DNA of 11,743 nt from JAWXCM01 sp034408745 (lineage in GTDB: Bacteria; Acidobacteriota; Terriglobia; Bryobacterales; Bryobacteraceae): positions 1 through 11,743 of the forward strand of contig JAWXCM010000230.1 in assembly GCA_034408745.1 (NCBI GenBank). The letters are read 5' to 3'. The notes under the pieces are model-generated. The model was not told the DNA's origin. It searched no databases and worked only from the letters and a program-made list of their open reading frames with translations. This document shows, one piece after another, positions 1 to 7,386 of the stretch. A program made the position numbers and the translations under genes. The first letter of the stretch is position 1. Each line of letters begins with the position of its first letter.

Positions 1-884
1 GGGAGGTCGAGGCGCGGGGCGGGGGTGTGGCCACTGAGTTTGTCGGCCAGCGACCTGACTGCCTCGTAGCCGATGCGAAAGGCATCCTGCACCAGCATTA
101 CGTCAATGATGCCGTCGCGCAGTCCCTGCACGTGAGTCTTGCTGGAATCGAACGTCACGAGTCGAACCTTGCCGCCGAGGCCTCGTGAGCGCAGGGCCTG
201 GACGGCGCCAAGAGAGCTGGCTTCGCTCGACGCAAATATTCCGCCGAGTCCGGGATTCGCGCTGAGCATATTCTCGGCTACAGCCATGGAGCGGGATTCG
301 TCCGACATGCCGTATTGCCGGGCCACGATGCGCATTTTCGGAAATTCCTGTTTTAATGTCGCCTCGAAGCCCTGCTCGCGGAGAACGGTGGAGGTGCCGC
401 CGGGCTTGTGCATCACCATCCCGATGGTGCCGGTGTCGCCCGTGAGCTTCGCGAGAGTCCGGGCGGCGGTACATCCCGCGCCGTAATTATCGGTGGCGAT
501 AAAACTGACAAATCCGGTGCCATTTACGCCGGAATCAAAGATGGTTACGGGGATTCCGCGGGCGATGGCACGTTGCACAGGGGCTGCCAGAGCGCGTTCA
601 TCGGTAGCTGAAATGGCGATGGCGTCGACGCCGCGCGCCACCATGGCGTCGACGATCTGGATCTGGCGGCCATGATCGGTCTCTTCGCCAGGACCGTTCC
701 AGATCACTTCGACGCCGAGGTCCTGCGCAGCCTTGTCGACACCCTTGTGAATCGACACGAAGAACAGGTGTGAAGTGGCTTTGGGGACCACGCCGATGGT
801 GCGGCGCTTCGACCCGCCACAACCCACCAACCCACTCAGGGCCACACCGGCCCACGCACGCCTGGAGAGCATGCGGAACATCAT
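1..884 (-). CDS. Sugar ABC transporter substrate-binding lipoprotein, RbsB-like (3' end outside window)
   Basis: Probable periplasmic binding protein that captures a sugar (ribose/xylose/galactose class) for an ABC importer or a sensor. I translated 294 residues before the window edge; the C-terminus is missing. The N-terminus has Arg residues, a hydrophobic stretch and the lipobox LVGC with Cys22, so it should be a lipoprotein. The Peripla_BP_4-type fold is clear: IGVVPKATSHLFF at about 29-42, the VDAIAISATDE strand-loop at 86-96, GIPVTIFDS at 110-118, SFIATDNYGAG at 127-137, and the second-lobe segment VTFDSSK at 243-249. I chose the first of two adjacent ATG codons (884 and 881); an ATG at codon 5 is also possible and no strong ribosome site decides it. 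The start lies 3 bases behind the stop of the receiver-domain fragment, so the genes look cotranscribed. No permease or ATPase gene is visible, so the sugar cannot be named. Confidence 0.88.
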   Translation of the reverse strand, partial: MMFRMLSRRAWAGVALSGLVGCGGSKRRTIGVVPKATSHLFFVSIHKGVDKAAQDLGVEVIWNGPGEETDHGRQIQIVDAMVARGVDAIAISATDERALAAPVQRAIARGIPVTIFDSGVNGTGFVSFIATDNYGAGCTAARTLAKLTGDTGTIGMVMHKPGGTSTVLREQGFEATLKQEFPKMRIVARQYGMSDESRSMAVAENMLSANPGLGGIFASSEASSLGAVQALRSRGLGGKVRLVTFDSSKTHVQGLRDGIIDVMLVQDAFRIGYEAVRSLADKLSGHTPAPRLDL

Positions 885-887
885 ATG

Positions 888-1199
888 TCAGACGCAGGTG
901 TTGATGTTCTCCCGAATCTCGGTAAGCACCTGATCGTTAGAACGCGCGCCTTTGGACAACACCTTTTCCACGTTGCCGTTGAGACGGCGGCGATCCTCGG
1001 CCGTGACGTCCCTGGCGGAGAGTACGACGATGGGTATGTCGCGGTACTCGGGTGTCTTGCGGAGTTCGGGCGTGAACTCGAAGCCGTCCATGCGGGGCAT
1101 CATGAGGTCGAGCACGATGAGCGCGGGCTTCTGCCGATGAACGCGGCCGAGAGCCTCAAGACCATTGGCTGCCGATATTCGGACGGCATATCTCGGCAA
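888..1199 (-). CDS. N-terminally truncated response-regulator receiver (REC) domain, probable remnant
   Basis: This 103-codon frame encodes the C-terminal two thirds of a receiver domain. Visible parts are the phospho-acceptor Asp31 in LIVLDLMMPRMDG, the switch Ser61 in VVLSARD and the conserved Lys83 in VLSKGA. The LSARDVTAEDRRRLNG stretch is typical of receivers at the end of hybrid histidine kinases. The first strand and its acidic pair (the usual VDD motif that holds Mg2+) are absent. Upstream the frame runs only 8 more codons to a TAG that is the stop of the preceding gene, and I found no VDD-like sequence in the other frames there. The only start is a TTG without a ribosome site. A remnant of a deleted hybrid kinase is most likely; a shortened but expressed protein cannot be excluded. 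The next gene, a sugar-binding lipoprotein, follows after 3 bases. Confidence 0.7.
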   Translation of the reverse strand: MPRYAVRISAANGLEALGRVHRQKPALIVLDLMMPRMDGFEFTPELRKTPEYRDIPIVVLSARDVTAEDRRRLNGNVEKVLSKGARSNDQVLTEIRENINTCV

Positions 1200-1223
1200 T
1201 TGTCGGAAGGTGTCGGCTCGCGA

Positions 1224-2138
1224 CTACCGCTGGGCCGACGCCGCAGCAGCCGGTACAGTGAGGCGCAGAGACGTGATGCGCTGCGTGATGGCGGTGCTGA
1301 AGCAGGCTGACTCCTCGGGCGTGGCTCCGGCGCTGCGCAGCAGCTTTTTTAAGCGCGGCTCAGTGAGTCCACTGATGCGGCTGAGGAGCCAGCGGGCGTG
1401 CTCGACGCGAATGCCGTTGGTGACGACGTTGCTCATTTTCCCGCCGAAGCGCATGTAAATGTGGCCGTCCTCCACGCCATCGAGCCAGGATCTGGTGATA
1501 TCGGAATATTGCCGGCAATTCCAGTGTGTTTTCATATCGGGCGCGCCGAAGGTCTGGCCCCAGTCGGTGATGGCGAACATAGGTTGACCGGCCTGTCGTA
1601 CGACGGCGAAGTTGGGATCTTTGATGTCCCAGTTGGAGGTCAGCATGATGAGGAGCTTGAGGCCGCTGAGTTCGCGCGAGCCTTTGATGCTGGATTCGTC
1701 GAGCGTCCAGCTGGCGTCTTTGACGAAATCCACTTCGCGGGAAAAGCGGGCTTCGGTGAAGCGGCCGGAAGCTTCGTCGATGGCCTTGTCGGCACGCTTC
1801 AGGTTGCCTGCGGGGATGCTCTGGATCTGGCCCTTCGGGACGAAATAGGCGATCGGCGCGAAGTAGCCAGCCGACCGGACGATGCGCGAGGCGAGCGTTT
1901 CTGGTTTTGCTTCAAAGCCGAACTTGACGTACCAGGTGACTCCCCTGGCGTCCTTCACCACCACCTTGGGTGATGTGCCGCCGGTTTCCTCACGGTCGAA
2001 GCGGAACGGAGGCGCGGGCGCTCCCTTGTCCTCCCGCGCGAGCGCCGCGGGATCCTGCCAGACGACTGCTGCGTGGAGAGCGCAACAGGAAAGAATGAGA
2101 GCGAGTGTGAACGACTGCACGACTGGTGGACACCGCAA
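1224..2138 (-). CDS. Exported protein with kinase-like (HipA/PI-kinase-fold-like) motifs
   Basis: Uncharacterised 304-residue protein. Residues 8-24 form a hydrophobic export signal ending in ALHA, so the mature protein is probably periplasmic or secreted. WYVKFG at 69-74 places a Lys (72) where an ATP-binding lysine would sit. SNWDIKDPN at 168-176 gives D-x4-N (Asp171, Asn176), the spacing of the catalytic loop of HipA-like kinases, and AITDWGQTFG at 189-198 gives a DFG-like Asp192. Proteins with a similar 'NNWD.K..N' signature occur in Acidobacteriota as I remember them, without assigned function. Kinase activity is inference. The start is TTG at 2138; a TAA lies five codons upstream in frame, and a GTG at 2120 that still keeps the signal peptide is a good alternative. 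The gene diverges from the Nramp-related gene and is followed in the same frame by the receiver-domain remnant. Confidence 0.75.
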   Translation of the reverse strand: MRCPPVVQSFTLALILSCCALHAAVVWQDPAALAREDKGAPAPPFRFDREETGGTSPKVVVKDARGVTWYVKFGFEAKPETLASRIVRSAGYFAPIAYFVPKGQIQSIPAGNLKRADKAIDEASGRFTEARFSREVDFVKDASWTLDESSIKGSRELSGLKLLIMLTSNWDIKDPNFAVVRQAGQPMFAITDWGQTFGAPDMKTHWNCRQYSDITRSWLDGVEDGHIYMRFGGKMSNVVTNGIRVEHARWLLSRISGLTEPRLKKLLRSAGATPEESACFSTAITQRITSLRLTVPAAAASAQR

Positions 2139-2149
2139 CGGTGTCGACT

Positions 2150-2177
2150 GTTACAGAGTAACGCTCCAGAACGGCAA
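2150..2177 (-). promoter_or_regulatory. Candidate promoter for the exported kinase-like gene
   Basis: On the minus strand TTGCCG (2177-2172) and TGTAAC (2155-2150) are 16 bases apart, each matching the sigma-70 hexamer at four of six positions. Transcription would start near 2143, giving an almost leaderless TTG start at 2138 or a leader of about 23 bases for the GTG at 2120. The site lies in the 63-base gap between two divergent genes. This is a weak match by eye only. Confidence 0.22.
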
Positions 2178-2201
2178 CACGGACGCGATACAGTAGACCG
2201 C

Positions 2202-3587
2202 ATGTCGACTGTACCCGTGGCGCTCCAGCCACGAGATCCCTACGAGTTTCAACCGGACGAAGTTCAGGCCGCGCCGACCACGTTCTTCGGCATAATGCGT
2301 CGCATTGGACCCGGCATGATCTTGTCAGCATCGATTGTCGGTTCAGGCGAACTGATTGCCACCACAACGCTCGGGGCGGAGGTGGGGTATGCGGCGCTCT
2401 GGATTATCCTCCTGAGCTGTGTGATCAAGCCGGCGGTGCAGAGCGTGATCGGGCGTTACATCATTTCTACCGGACAGACGGGTGCAGAGGGATTCAATCA
2501 GATACCCGGCCCTACGTTTCGGGGCGTGAACTGGGTGGTGTGGGCGTGGGCCGCGATGGTGGTGATGACGTTCTTCCAGATCGGCGCGATGTTCGGCGGT
2601 GTGGGTCAGGTGCTGCATCTGTTGTTCCCGGCGGTTCCGGTGAATGCGTGGGTGATCGGGCTGATGATTTTGACGCTTTGGATTCTGCTGGGCGGCGGAT
2701 ATGAAAGGATCGAGAAACTGGCCACGATTAAGGTGGCTTTATTTACGATGCTGACGTTGATGTGCGCGTTGCTGATGGCGCGGCAGCCCGGGAGTTTCAC
2801 GTGGGAACATGTGCGGTCGGGGCTGGAGTTTCGACTGCCCGGCGCCGGGTTGACGACCGCGATCGCGGTGTTCGGCATCACAGGTGTAGGCGCGTCGGAG
2901 CTGTTCATGTACCCGTACTGGTGCGTGGAGAAGGGGTACGCGCGATGGACGGGGAAGAATGACGGTACCAGTTCGTGGGTGCAGCGGGCGCTGGGCTGGA
3001 CGCGTGTGATGAACGTGGACATTCTGGCGTCGATGGTGATTTATTGTGTGGCGACGGTCGCTTTCTACATGCTGGGCGCGGGCATTCTGAATCCTCGCGG
3101 CATGGTGCCAGGCGCGAACGACATGATTCCCATCCTGTCGACGATGTACACCGAGACGCTGGGCGGATGGTCGGTATGGTTGTTCTACGTCGGCGCAATT
3201 GCCACCCTGTATGGCACGATTTTCGCGGCGACGGCGGGGAATTGCCGCGTATTTGCTGACATGACTCGACTGCTGGGCGCGTTTCCGCGGGGCGATTATC
3301 CGGCGCGGCAGCGGATGAGAAATCGCTTCATCTGGTTCCACCTGATTGTTCCGGTGTTGCTGTACCTGGTGGTTCAGTCGCCGGTGGCGATGGTGCGTGC
3401 CGGGGGTTATGCGCAGGCGTTGATGCTGCCTGTGCTGTCGATTGGCGCGGTGTACATGCACTACAAGGGGACGCCGCGCTCGGTGCGGCCTGGATTCTTT
3501 CAGACGGCGGGACTGTGGATTGGTGCGGTGGTGATCACGGCGGTGGTCGGCTACACGGTATTCCAGTCGGTTCTTTCCTTGTTCTAA
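2202..3587 (+). CDS. Nramp-related divalent metal transporter with non-canonical metal-site motifs
   Basis: Polytopic inner-membrane protein of 461 residues with about eleven hydrophobic segments, of the LeuT-fold Nramp/SLC11 superfamily. The TM1 region (36-72) reads GPGMILSASIVGSGELIATT and then LGAEVGYAALW, which aligns with the Nramp TM1 but has GSGE (47-50) where metal transporters have DPGN. In the TM6 region, ITGVGASELFMYP (226-238) replaces the usual A-x-MPH segment; Glu232 lies near the usual Met/His positions. Classical Nramps import Mn2+ or Fe2+ with protons; with these changes the substrate cannot be assumed. I chose ATG 2202 because it gives the family's usual short cytoplasmic N-terminus; longer versions would run into the divergent gene's 5' end. 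No clear Shine-Dalgarno is seen. A TAATGA double stop ends it, 49 bases before the next gene. Confidence 0.85.
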   Translation: MSTVPVALQPRDPYEFQPDEVQAAPTTFFGIMRRIGPGMILSASIVGSGELIATTTLGAEVGYAALWIILLSCVIKPAVQSVIGRYIISTGQTGAEGFNQIPGPTFRGVNWVVWAWAAMVVMTFFQIGAMFGGVGQVLHLLFPAVPVNAWVIGLMILTLWILLGGGYERIEKLATIKVALFTMLTLMCALLMARQPGSFTWEHVRSGLEFRLPGAGLTTAIAVFGITGVGASELFMYPYWCVEKGYARWTGKNDGTSSWVQRALGWTRVMNVDILASMVIYCVATVAFYMLGAGILNPRGMVPGANDMIPILSTMYTETLGGWSVWLFYVGAIATLYGTIFAATAGNCRVFADMTRLLGAFPRGDYPARQRMRNRFIWFHLIVPVLLYLVVQSPVAMVRAGGYAQALMLPVLSIGAVYMHYKGTPRSVRPGFFQTAGLWIGAVVITAVVGYTVFQSVLSLF

Positions 3588-3636
3588 TGACGTTTTAACT
3601 TCGGCAACTCCGCGCGAAAAAGCGGGTTCTACAAAG

Positions 3637-6066
3637 ATGATGCGTCAGGCCTATATCGTGCTCTGTCTGGTCCCGGCTGTCTTGTTGGCGCAAGCTCCGA
3701 CGGCCAGTCCTGTGGTGAGTCCGCGCGGAGTTGTGAACACGTTCACACAACTACCCGCGCCATCGGTCGTTGCGCCGGGGGGGCTGGTGACGATTACCGG
3801 GCTGAACCTGGGTCCGGCTGATACGTTGAAGGCTGACGCACCATGGCCGACGAAACTGGGCGAAGTCGAGGTGCTGATTAATGGACGGCCAGCCGCGGTC
3901 GGCTATGTAAGCCCGGGTACGATCATCGCGCAGGTACCCTATGAGATCGCCAACGGGCTGGCGCAGGTGGTGGTGCGTCGCGGTGAGGCGCAGAGCCGTC
4001 CGGCCAGATTCCAGGTGATCGGCATCGTGCCCTCATTGAAAGCGAAGAACGAACAGGGCTTCGGAGAGGCGGCGCTGGCGGGCACCACGATTTCGGTGAG
4101 TGGCCTGGGGGCGACCGAGCCTCGTGTGCCGAATGGCGAGGTGGGAAGCGCGGTGCCGAGATCCGACGTGCGCGCCCTGATCGGCGGGCTTCCGGCGGGA
4201 ACTGAGGCGACGATGTCGGCGACACGGGTCGGCGAGTGGGAGATGACGCTGACGCCTCCCGCGGGCGTGGCGGACGGAGACGCGGTGATTGTCGCGGCGA
4301 ATGGGCGGTCGAGCAATCCGGTGATCTGGCGGAAGCTGAGCGCCCCGGTGGTGGAGTACGTGCCGTTGCCGGAAGGCACGCCGGAACTGCGGGTGATCCA
4401 GACGACGGATCTGCGCGCGAGCGTGGTGGCGGGCACTGCGGCTCGTGGGGCTGACGGCTGCTACAAAACCTGGGTGTTCGACACGGCGGCGCAGAAATCG
4501 TCGGTGCTGGACGACTGCATGACGGCGGCGAATCCGCAGATTGTGGCTCCGGTATCGGCGGCTCCGGACACTGCGACTTTGGGCGGGCTGGTTGGGCCGC
4601 CGCTGGCGCAGGCTCCGAATCCGGTGAGTGCGAAGGTGAAGATTTATTCGGCGGTCAGGGGCGAGTCGTTTACGGTGGATCTGCCGTCGCCGGCGAACAC
4701 GCTAAACGTGAACGGGCAGGGGAACTACCTGGCGGCGATGGGTCCCGCGGGCCTGCTGGAGATCGACTCCGATACCGGCGAGACGCGTCCGGTGAATATA
4801 GGCGGGGCGGGAGCGGTGCCCGGCGGAGGCGGTGGGGGACTGAATCCGCTGAATCTGACTGTCGATCTGGGCGACGGGCTGAAGGTGGTGCTCGCGGTGC
4901 CCACGCAGGTGCAGAACGGCGTGTTCGCGGTGGTGGTGGGCGACAACGCGGACAAGCCGACCAAGGCGAAGATGGCGCTGGTGAATGCCCAGGGGCAGGT
5001 TTCGGGATCGATGGATTTCCCGGCGGGCTGGGTGCCTCTGGTTCCTCCTGCCGCTCCGGTGCAGGTGGGTCCGGGCGGCGGTGGTCCGCTGCCGGGCGCC
5101 GTGGCGCAACTGGCGGCGCTTCGGACCGCCACGTTCTTTGATGCGCAGTTGCGGAACTTTGTGGTGCTGGGGCGGAAGGCCGACGATTCGCAGCATGCCG
5201 CTGTGGTGTTCTCGCTGGCTGCCGATGCGCCGGTGGCTCGGGCGATCCCGATTCCGGAGGGTTGGTTCGCGGTGACGTGCACGCCTCGCGTCGCGCTGTT
5301 GAACCTGGAGTTGTCGCGGCGGCTGGCGTTCTTCGCGGACCGCTCGTCGGCGAATGAGATCAGGAATCCGTGCTCGGGGCAGGGCTTTGTCACCATCGAT
5401 CTGACGAATGGACAGTCGACCGCGATTCCGTTGCAGGGCGCCGGTCTTCTGAACGCGAGCGCGGCGGCGGGCGAGATGAACGACTTCGTATTTGCCGCCA
5501 ACATCGATCCGTCGCGGAATAACCGGGCTGATACGGTCTTCGTGATGGACGGTGTTTCGGGGACTTCGTACCGCTTCGACGCGCCGACGTCGGTGCAGGC
5601 GATCACGAACCTGACGCCTGTACCGGAACTGAATATGCTGGTGGCGACGGCGGCGGGCCGCACACCGGCAGATGGCGGATTTCTGGTGCTGGATCTGGAG
5701 CGGGTGGAGACGCGGCTGCTTCCGATTCCGGACGGGTTTACGGGCGTGCAACTGCTCGGGGTGTATCAGGCGACTCGCAAGCTGGTGGCTCGGGGGACGA
5801 AGACCGACGGATCGTCGCTGCTGATCTACGATTTAATCAGCGGGGATTTGCTGATGCCAAAGAATCCGGATGGTGTCGCATTCTTTGGGCCTCCTCCGGT
5901 GGCGGTGGCGCCTCCGGGACAGGGCGGCGGTGGTGGCGGGCAGCAGCAACCGGCACAGCAGCAGGTGCAGGGTCTGCGTGCGAATGAGAAGAGCAGCGCG
6001 GTCGCGGCGATCGGGTATACGGCCGACCGGAAGCAGGTTGGCATCGTCGTTGTGCGTGTGCCGTAA
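3637..6066 (+). CDS. Large exported protein: two TIG/TIGR03437-like domains plus propeller-like body
   Basis: Protein of 809 residues with a signal peptide (1-20, cleavage near LLAQA). Residues about 42-135 hold a TIG/TIGR03437-like unit: APGGLVTITGLNLG at 46-59, LGEVEVLINGRPAAVGYVSPG at 74-94 (motif positions) and IIAQVPYEI at 96-104. A second, weaker unit spans about 146-232 (ISVSGLGATEPRVPNGEVG, then GDAVIVAANGRSSNP). Residues about 250-805 contain repeated beta-strand blocks with patterns such as LLEIDSDTG, FVTIDLTNG, FLVLDLERV and LLIYDLISG, resembling a beta-propeller surface protein. Three glycine/proline-rich linkers occur at about 391-402, 478-488 and 752-775, the last ending in a Gln-rich stretch. 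This architecture is common in Solibacter-type Acidobacteria and has no known function; surface adhesion or binding is only a guess. ATG at 3637 is followed by a second ATG; the ribosome site is weak. Confidence 0.75.
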   Translation: MMRQAYIVLCLVPAVLLAQAPTASPVVSPRGVVNTFTQLPAPSVVAPGGLVTITGLNLGPADTLKADAPWPTKLGEVEVLINGRPAAVGYVSPGTIIAQVPYEIANGLAQVVVRRGEAQSRPARFQVIGIVPSLKAKNEQGFGEAALAGTTISVSGLGATEPRVPNGEVGSAVPRSDVRALIGGLPAGTEATMSATRVGEWEMTLTPPAGVADGDAVIVAANGRSSNPVIWRKLSAPVVEYVPLPEGTPELRVIQTTDLRASVVAGTAARGADGCYKTWVFDTAAQKSSVLDDCMTAANPQIVAPVSAAPDTATLGGLVGPPLAQAPNPVSAKVKIYSAVRGESFTVDLPSPANTLNVNGQGNYLAAMGPAGLLEIDSDTGETRPVNIGGAGAVPGGGGGGLNPLNLTVDLGDGLKVVLAVPTQVQNGVFAVVVGDNADKPTKAKMALVNAQGQVSGSMDFPAGWVPLVPPAAPVQVGPGGGGPLPGAVAQLAALRTATFFDAQLRNFVVLGRKADDSQHAAVVFSLAADAPVARAIPIPEGWFAVTCTPRVALLNLELSRRLAFFADRSSANEIRNPCSGQGFVTIDLTNGQSTAIPLQGAGLLNASAAAGEMNDFVFAANIDPSRNNRADTVFVMDGVSGTSYRFDAPTSVQAITNLTPVPELNMLVATAAGRTPADGGFLVLDLERVETRLLPIPDGFTGVQLLGVYQATRKLVARGTKTDGSSLLIYDLISGDLLMPKNPDGVAFFGPPPVAVAPPGQGGGGGGQQQPAQQQVQGLRANEKSSAVAAIGYTADRKQVGIVVVRVP

Positions 6067-6165
6067 GCGGCACAGGTGGGGCCCGCGAGTAGCCTCAGTG
6101 GCCTGCGCGGAAACGCATTTCGTGCCATTCCGACGAGTGGTGGAGAACGTGCATGAACGTCTCGC

Positions 6166-6171
6166 GGGAGG
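6166..6171 (+). promoter_or_regulatory. Ribosome binding site deciding the TonB-domain gene start
   Basis: GGGAGG lies four bases before ATG 6176. It is one of the two clearest Shine-Dalgarno sequences I saw in the window and fixes the start of a frame that is open about 300 bases further upstream. Confidence 0.55.
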
Positions 6172-6175
6172 TTGT

Positions 6176-6520
6176 ATGAAGGCGATTGCGGTTGTACTGC
6201 TGGCGGCCATGTCGCTGGCCGGATACGATAAACCGGACCTTGCGGGCATGAGTAATCCGCGTCCCGTTTTTAAGCCGGAGCCGAAGTATACGGAAGAGGC
6301 TCGGGAGGCCAAAGTCGAGGGCAGCGTTCTGGCGAAGGTGTATATCGATACCGACGGGACGATAAGCCAGGTGGAGATCCTGCAGCCGCTCGGGTTTGGG
6401 CTGGATTTGGCTGCTATGGAAGCGCTGGCGCAGTGGAAGTTTGAGCCGGCGAAGCGGTACAGCAACGGAGAGGCAGTTGGCGTCTGGGCCAGCGTCGAGA
6501 TCAACTTCCGGCTGCTTTAA
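6176..6520 (+). CDS. Small exported TonB C-terminal-domain protein
   Basis: The 114-residue product has a signal sequence (1-16, MKAIAVVLLAAMSLAG) followed almost directly by a TonB C-terminal fold: PEPKYTEEAREAKVEGSV at 35-51, VYIDTDGTISQVEILQP at 55-71, AMEALAQWKFEPAK at 80-93 and WASVEINFRL at 104-113. The YP..A...G.V...V.V...G.V......S.G...LD..A...+..W.F.P pattern is diagnostic. Real TonB has a membrane anchor and a long proline-rich spacer; neither is present, so this is a stand-alone periplasmic domain, not a full energy transducer. Such TonB-family proteins are frequent in Acidobacteriota. It follows the 809-residue gene after 109 bases and could share its transcript. Its stop codon overlaps the stop of the convergent acyltransferase gene in a TTAA at 6517-6520. 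Confidence 0.85.
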   Translation: MKAIAVVLLAAMSLAGYDKPDLAGMSNPRPVFKPEPKYTEEAREAKVEGSVLAKVYIDTDGTISQVEILQPLGFGLDLAAMEALAQWKFEPAKRYSNGEAVGVWASVEINFRLL

Positions 6521-7386
6521 GGACGGGTCTGGGTGTCGGGCGGCGAGCCTGCCGGGCGTGTTTTCCAGCGTCTGTGAATCCATAGCCACTGGTCCGGGTA
6601 GCGGCGAATGACGGCTTCGAGGCGTGCGTGGATACGGGCGGTGTCGGCTTCGTCATCGCCCGTCATCTCGACTTCCCCTTCGAAGTACAGAATGTGTTTT
6701 CCTTCTTCTTCCGACCACACGGCGTAGCCTGGGATAACGGCGGCTCCGGTGCGGTTCGCGATTCTGGCGAAGGCGCTTCCGGCGCACGCGGGACGTCCGA
6801 AAAAATCTACGAAAATTCCCTCTTGCACACTGGTGTTTTGATCGATAAGGACACCGACGGCTTCGTTATTCCCCAGCGCGCGAAGGATTCCGCGGGCTGC
6901 GTCTTTTTTCGGAATGATCCGGTTGCCGGAGAGCTGGCGGCGCTTTTCCACCAGTGAATTGATGCCGGGCTCGTCAATGGGCCGAACTACGATGTTCATC
7001 GGTTCGGTGAGGATGGCGTGGGCGAACGCGCTCAGCTCCCAGTTGCCGATGTGGCCGGTGGCGATGAGGACGCCCTTGCCGCGGCGTTTGGCGGCGCAGT
7101 AGTTGTCGAGGCCCTCCACGCGGATCCACTGGTGGATGTTGGCCTTGCTGAGATCGGGGAAGCGGGCGAAGGCGAGCAGGACTCGGCCGATGGAGCGAAA
7201 TACGCCATCGGTGATGGCGCTGGCTGGGGCGTCGGGCATGGCAAACGCCAAATTGCGCATCGCGGTTCGGCGGAGGCGCGGAATGGCTGTGTCGAGCAGT
7301 CCGGCATAGATGCTGGCGATTACCGACGCCAGACGGGTTGGTGCGATTCGGAGGATGAAGAGGGCAAAGCGTATAAACAGACTCAC
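6517..7386 (-). CDS. LpxL/HtrB-family lysophospholipid (lipid A type) acyltransferase
   Basis: Probable inner-membrane acyltransferase of 289 residues that adds an acyl chain to a lipid A precursor or related lipid. The N-terminal hydrophobic helix is at about 2-33. The catalytic HX4E motif is intact in TGHIGNWE (His112, Glu117). Other family blocks are RPIDEPGIN (135-143), VGVLIDQNTSVQEGIFVDFFG (177-197; Asp182, Gln183), and IPGYAVW at about 218-224, with RYPDQWLWIHRRWK near the C-terminus. The size fits the family (about 290-310). The start is GTG at 7386 and overlaps the mnmA stop in GTGA, so translation should be coupled. Which acyl position it serves cannot be read from the sequence. Confidence 0.9.
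   Translation of the reverse strand: MSLFIRFALFILRIAPTRLASVIASIYAGLLDTAIPRLRRTAMRNLAFAMPDAPASAITDGVFRSIGRVLLAFARFPDLSKANIHQWIRVEGLDNYCAAKRRGKGVLIATGHIGNWELSAFAHAILTEPMNIVVRPIDEPGINSLVEKRRQLSGNRIIPKKDAARGILRALGNNEAVGVLIDQNTSVQEGIFVDFFGRPACAGSAFARIANRTGAAVIPGYAVWSEEEGKHILYFEGEVEMTGDDEADTARIHARLEAVIRRYPDQWLWIHRRWKTRPAGSPPDTQTRP

Noticed and set aside
2142..2212. Ten-base direct repeat (TGTCGACTGT at 2142-2151 and 2203-2212) in the divergent gap
   Set aside because: The second copy lies inside the Nramp-related start codon region, the core GTCGAC is a common palindrome in GC-rich DNA, and only two copies exist. It is more likely chance than an operator pair.
2739..3461. Long minus-strand open frame opposite the Nramp-related gene
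   Set aside because: Its product is rich in His, Arg and Gln without any domain, as expected for the antisense frame of a GC-rich membrane protein gene.
3608..3627. CCGC/GCGG inverted repeat between the Nramp-related gene and the large exported protein
   Set aside because: Only four base pairs around an A-rich loop and no T-run; too weak for a terminator or riboswitch.
4702..5751. Long minus-strand frames opposite the large exported protein
   Set aside because: Composition is Arg/His- or Pro/Ser-rich with no recognisable motif, whereas the plus frame has a signal peptide and TIG motifs.
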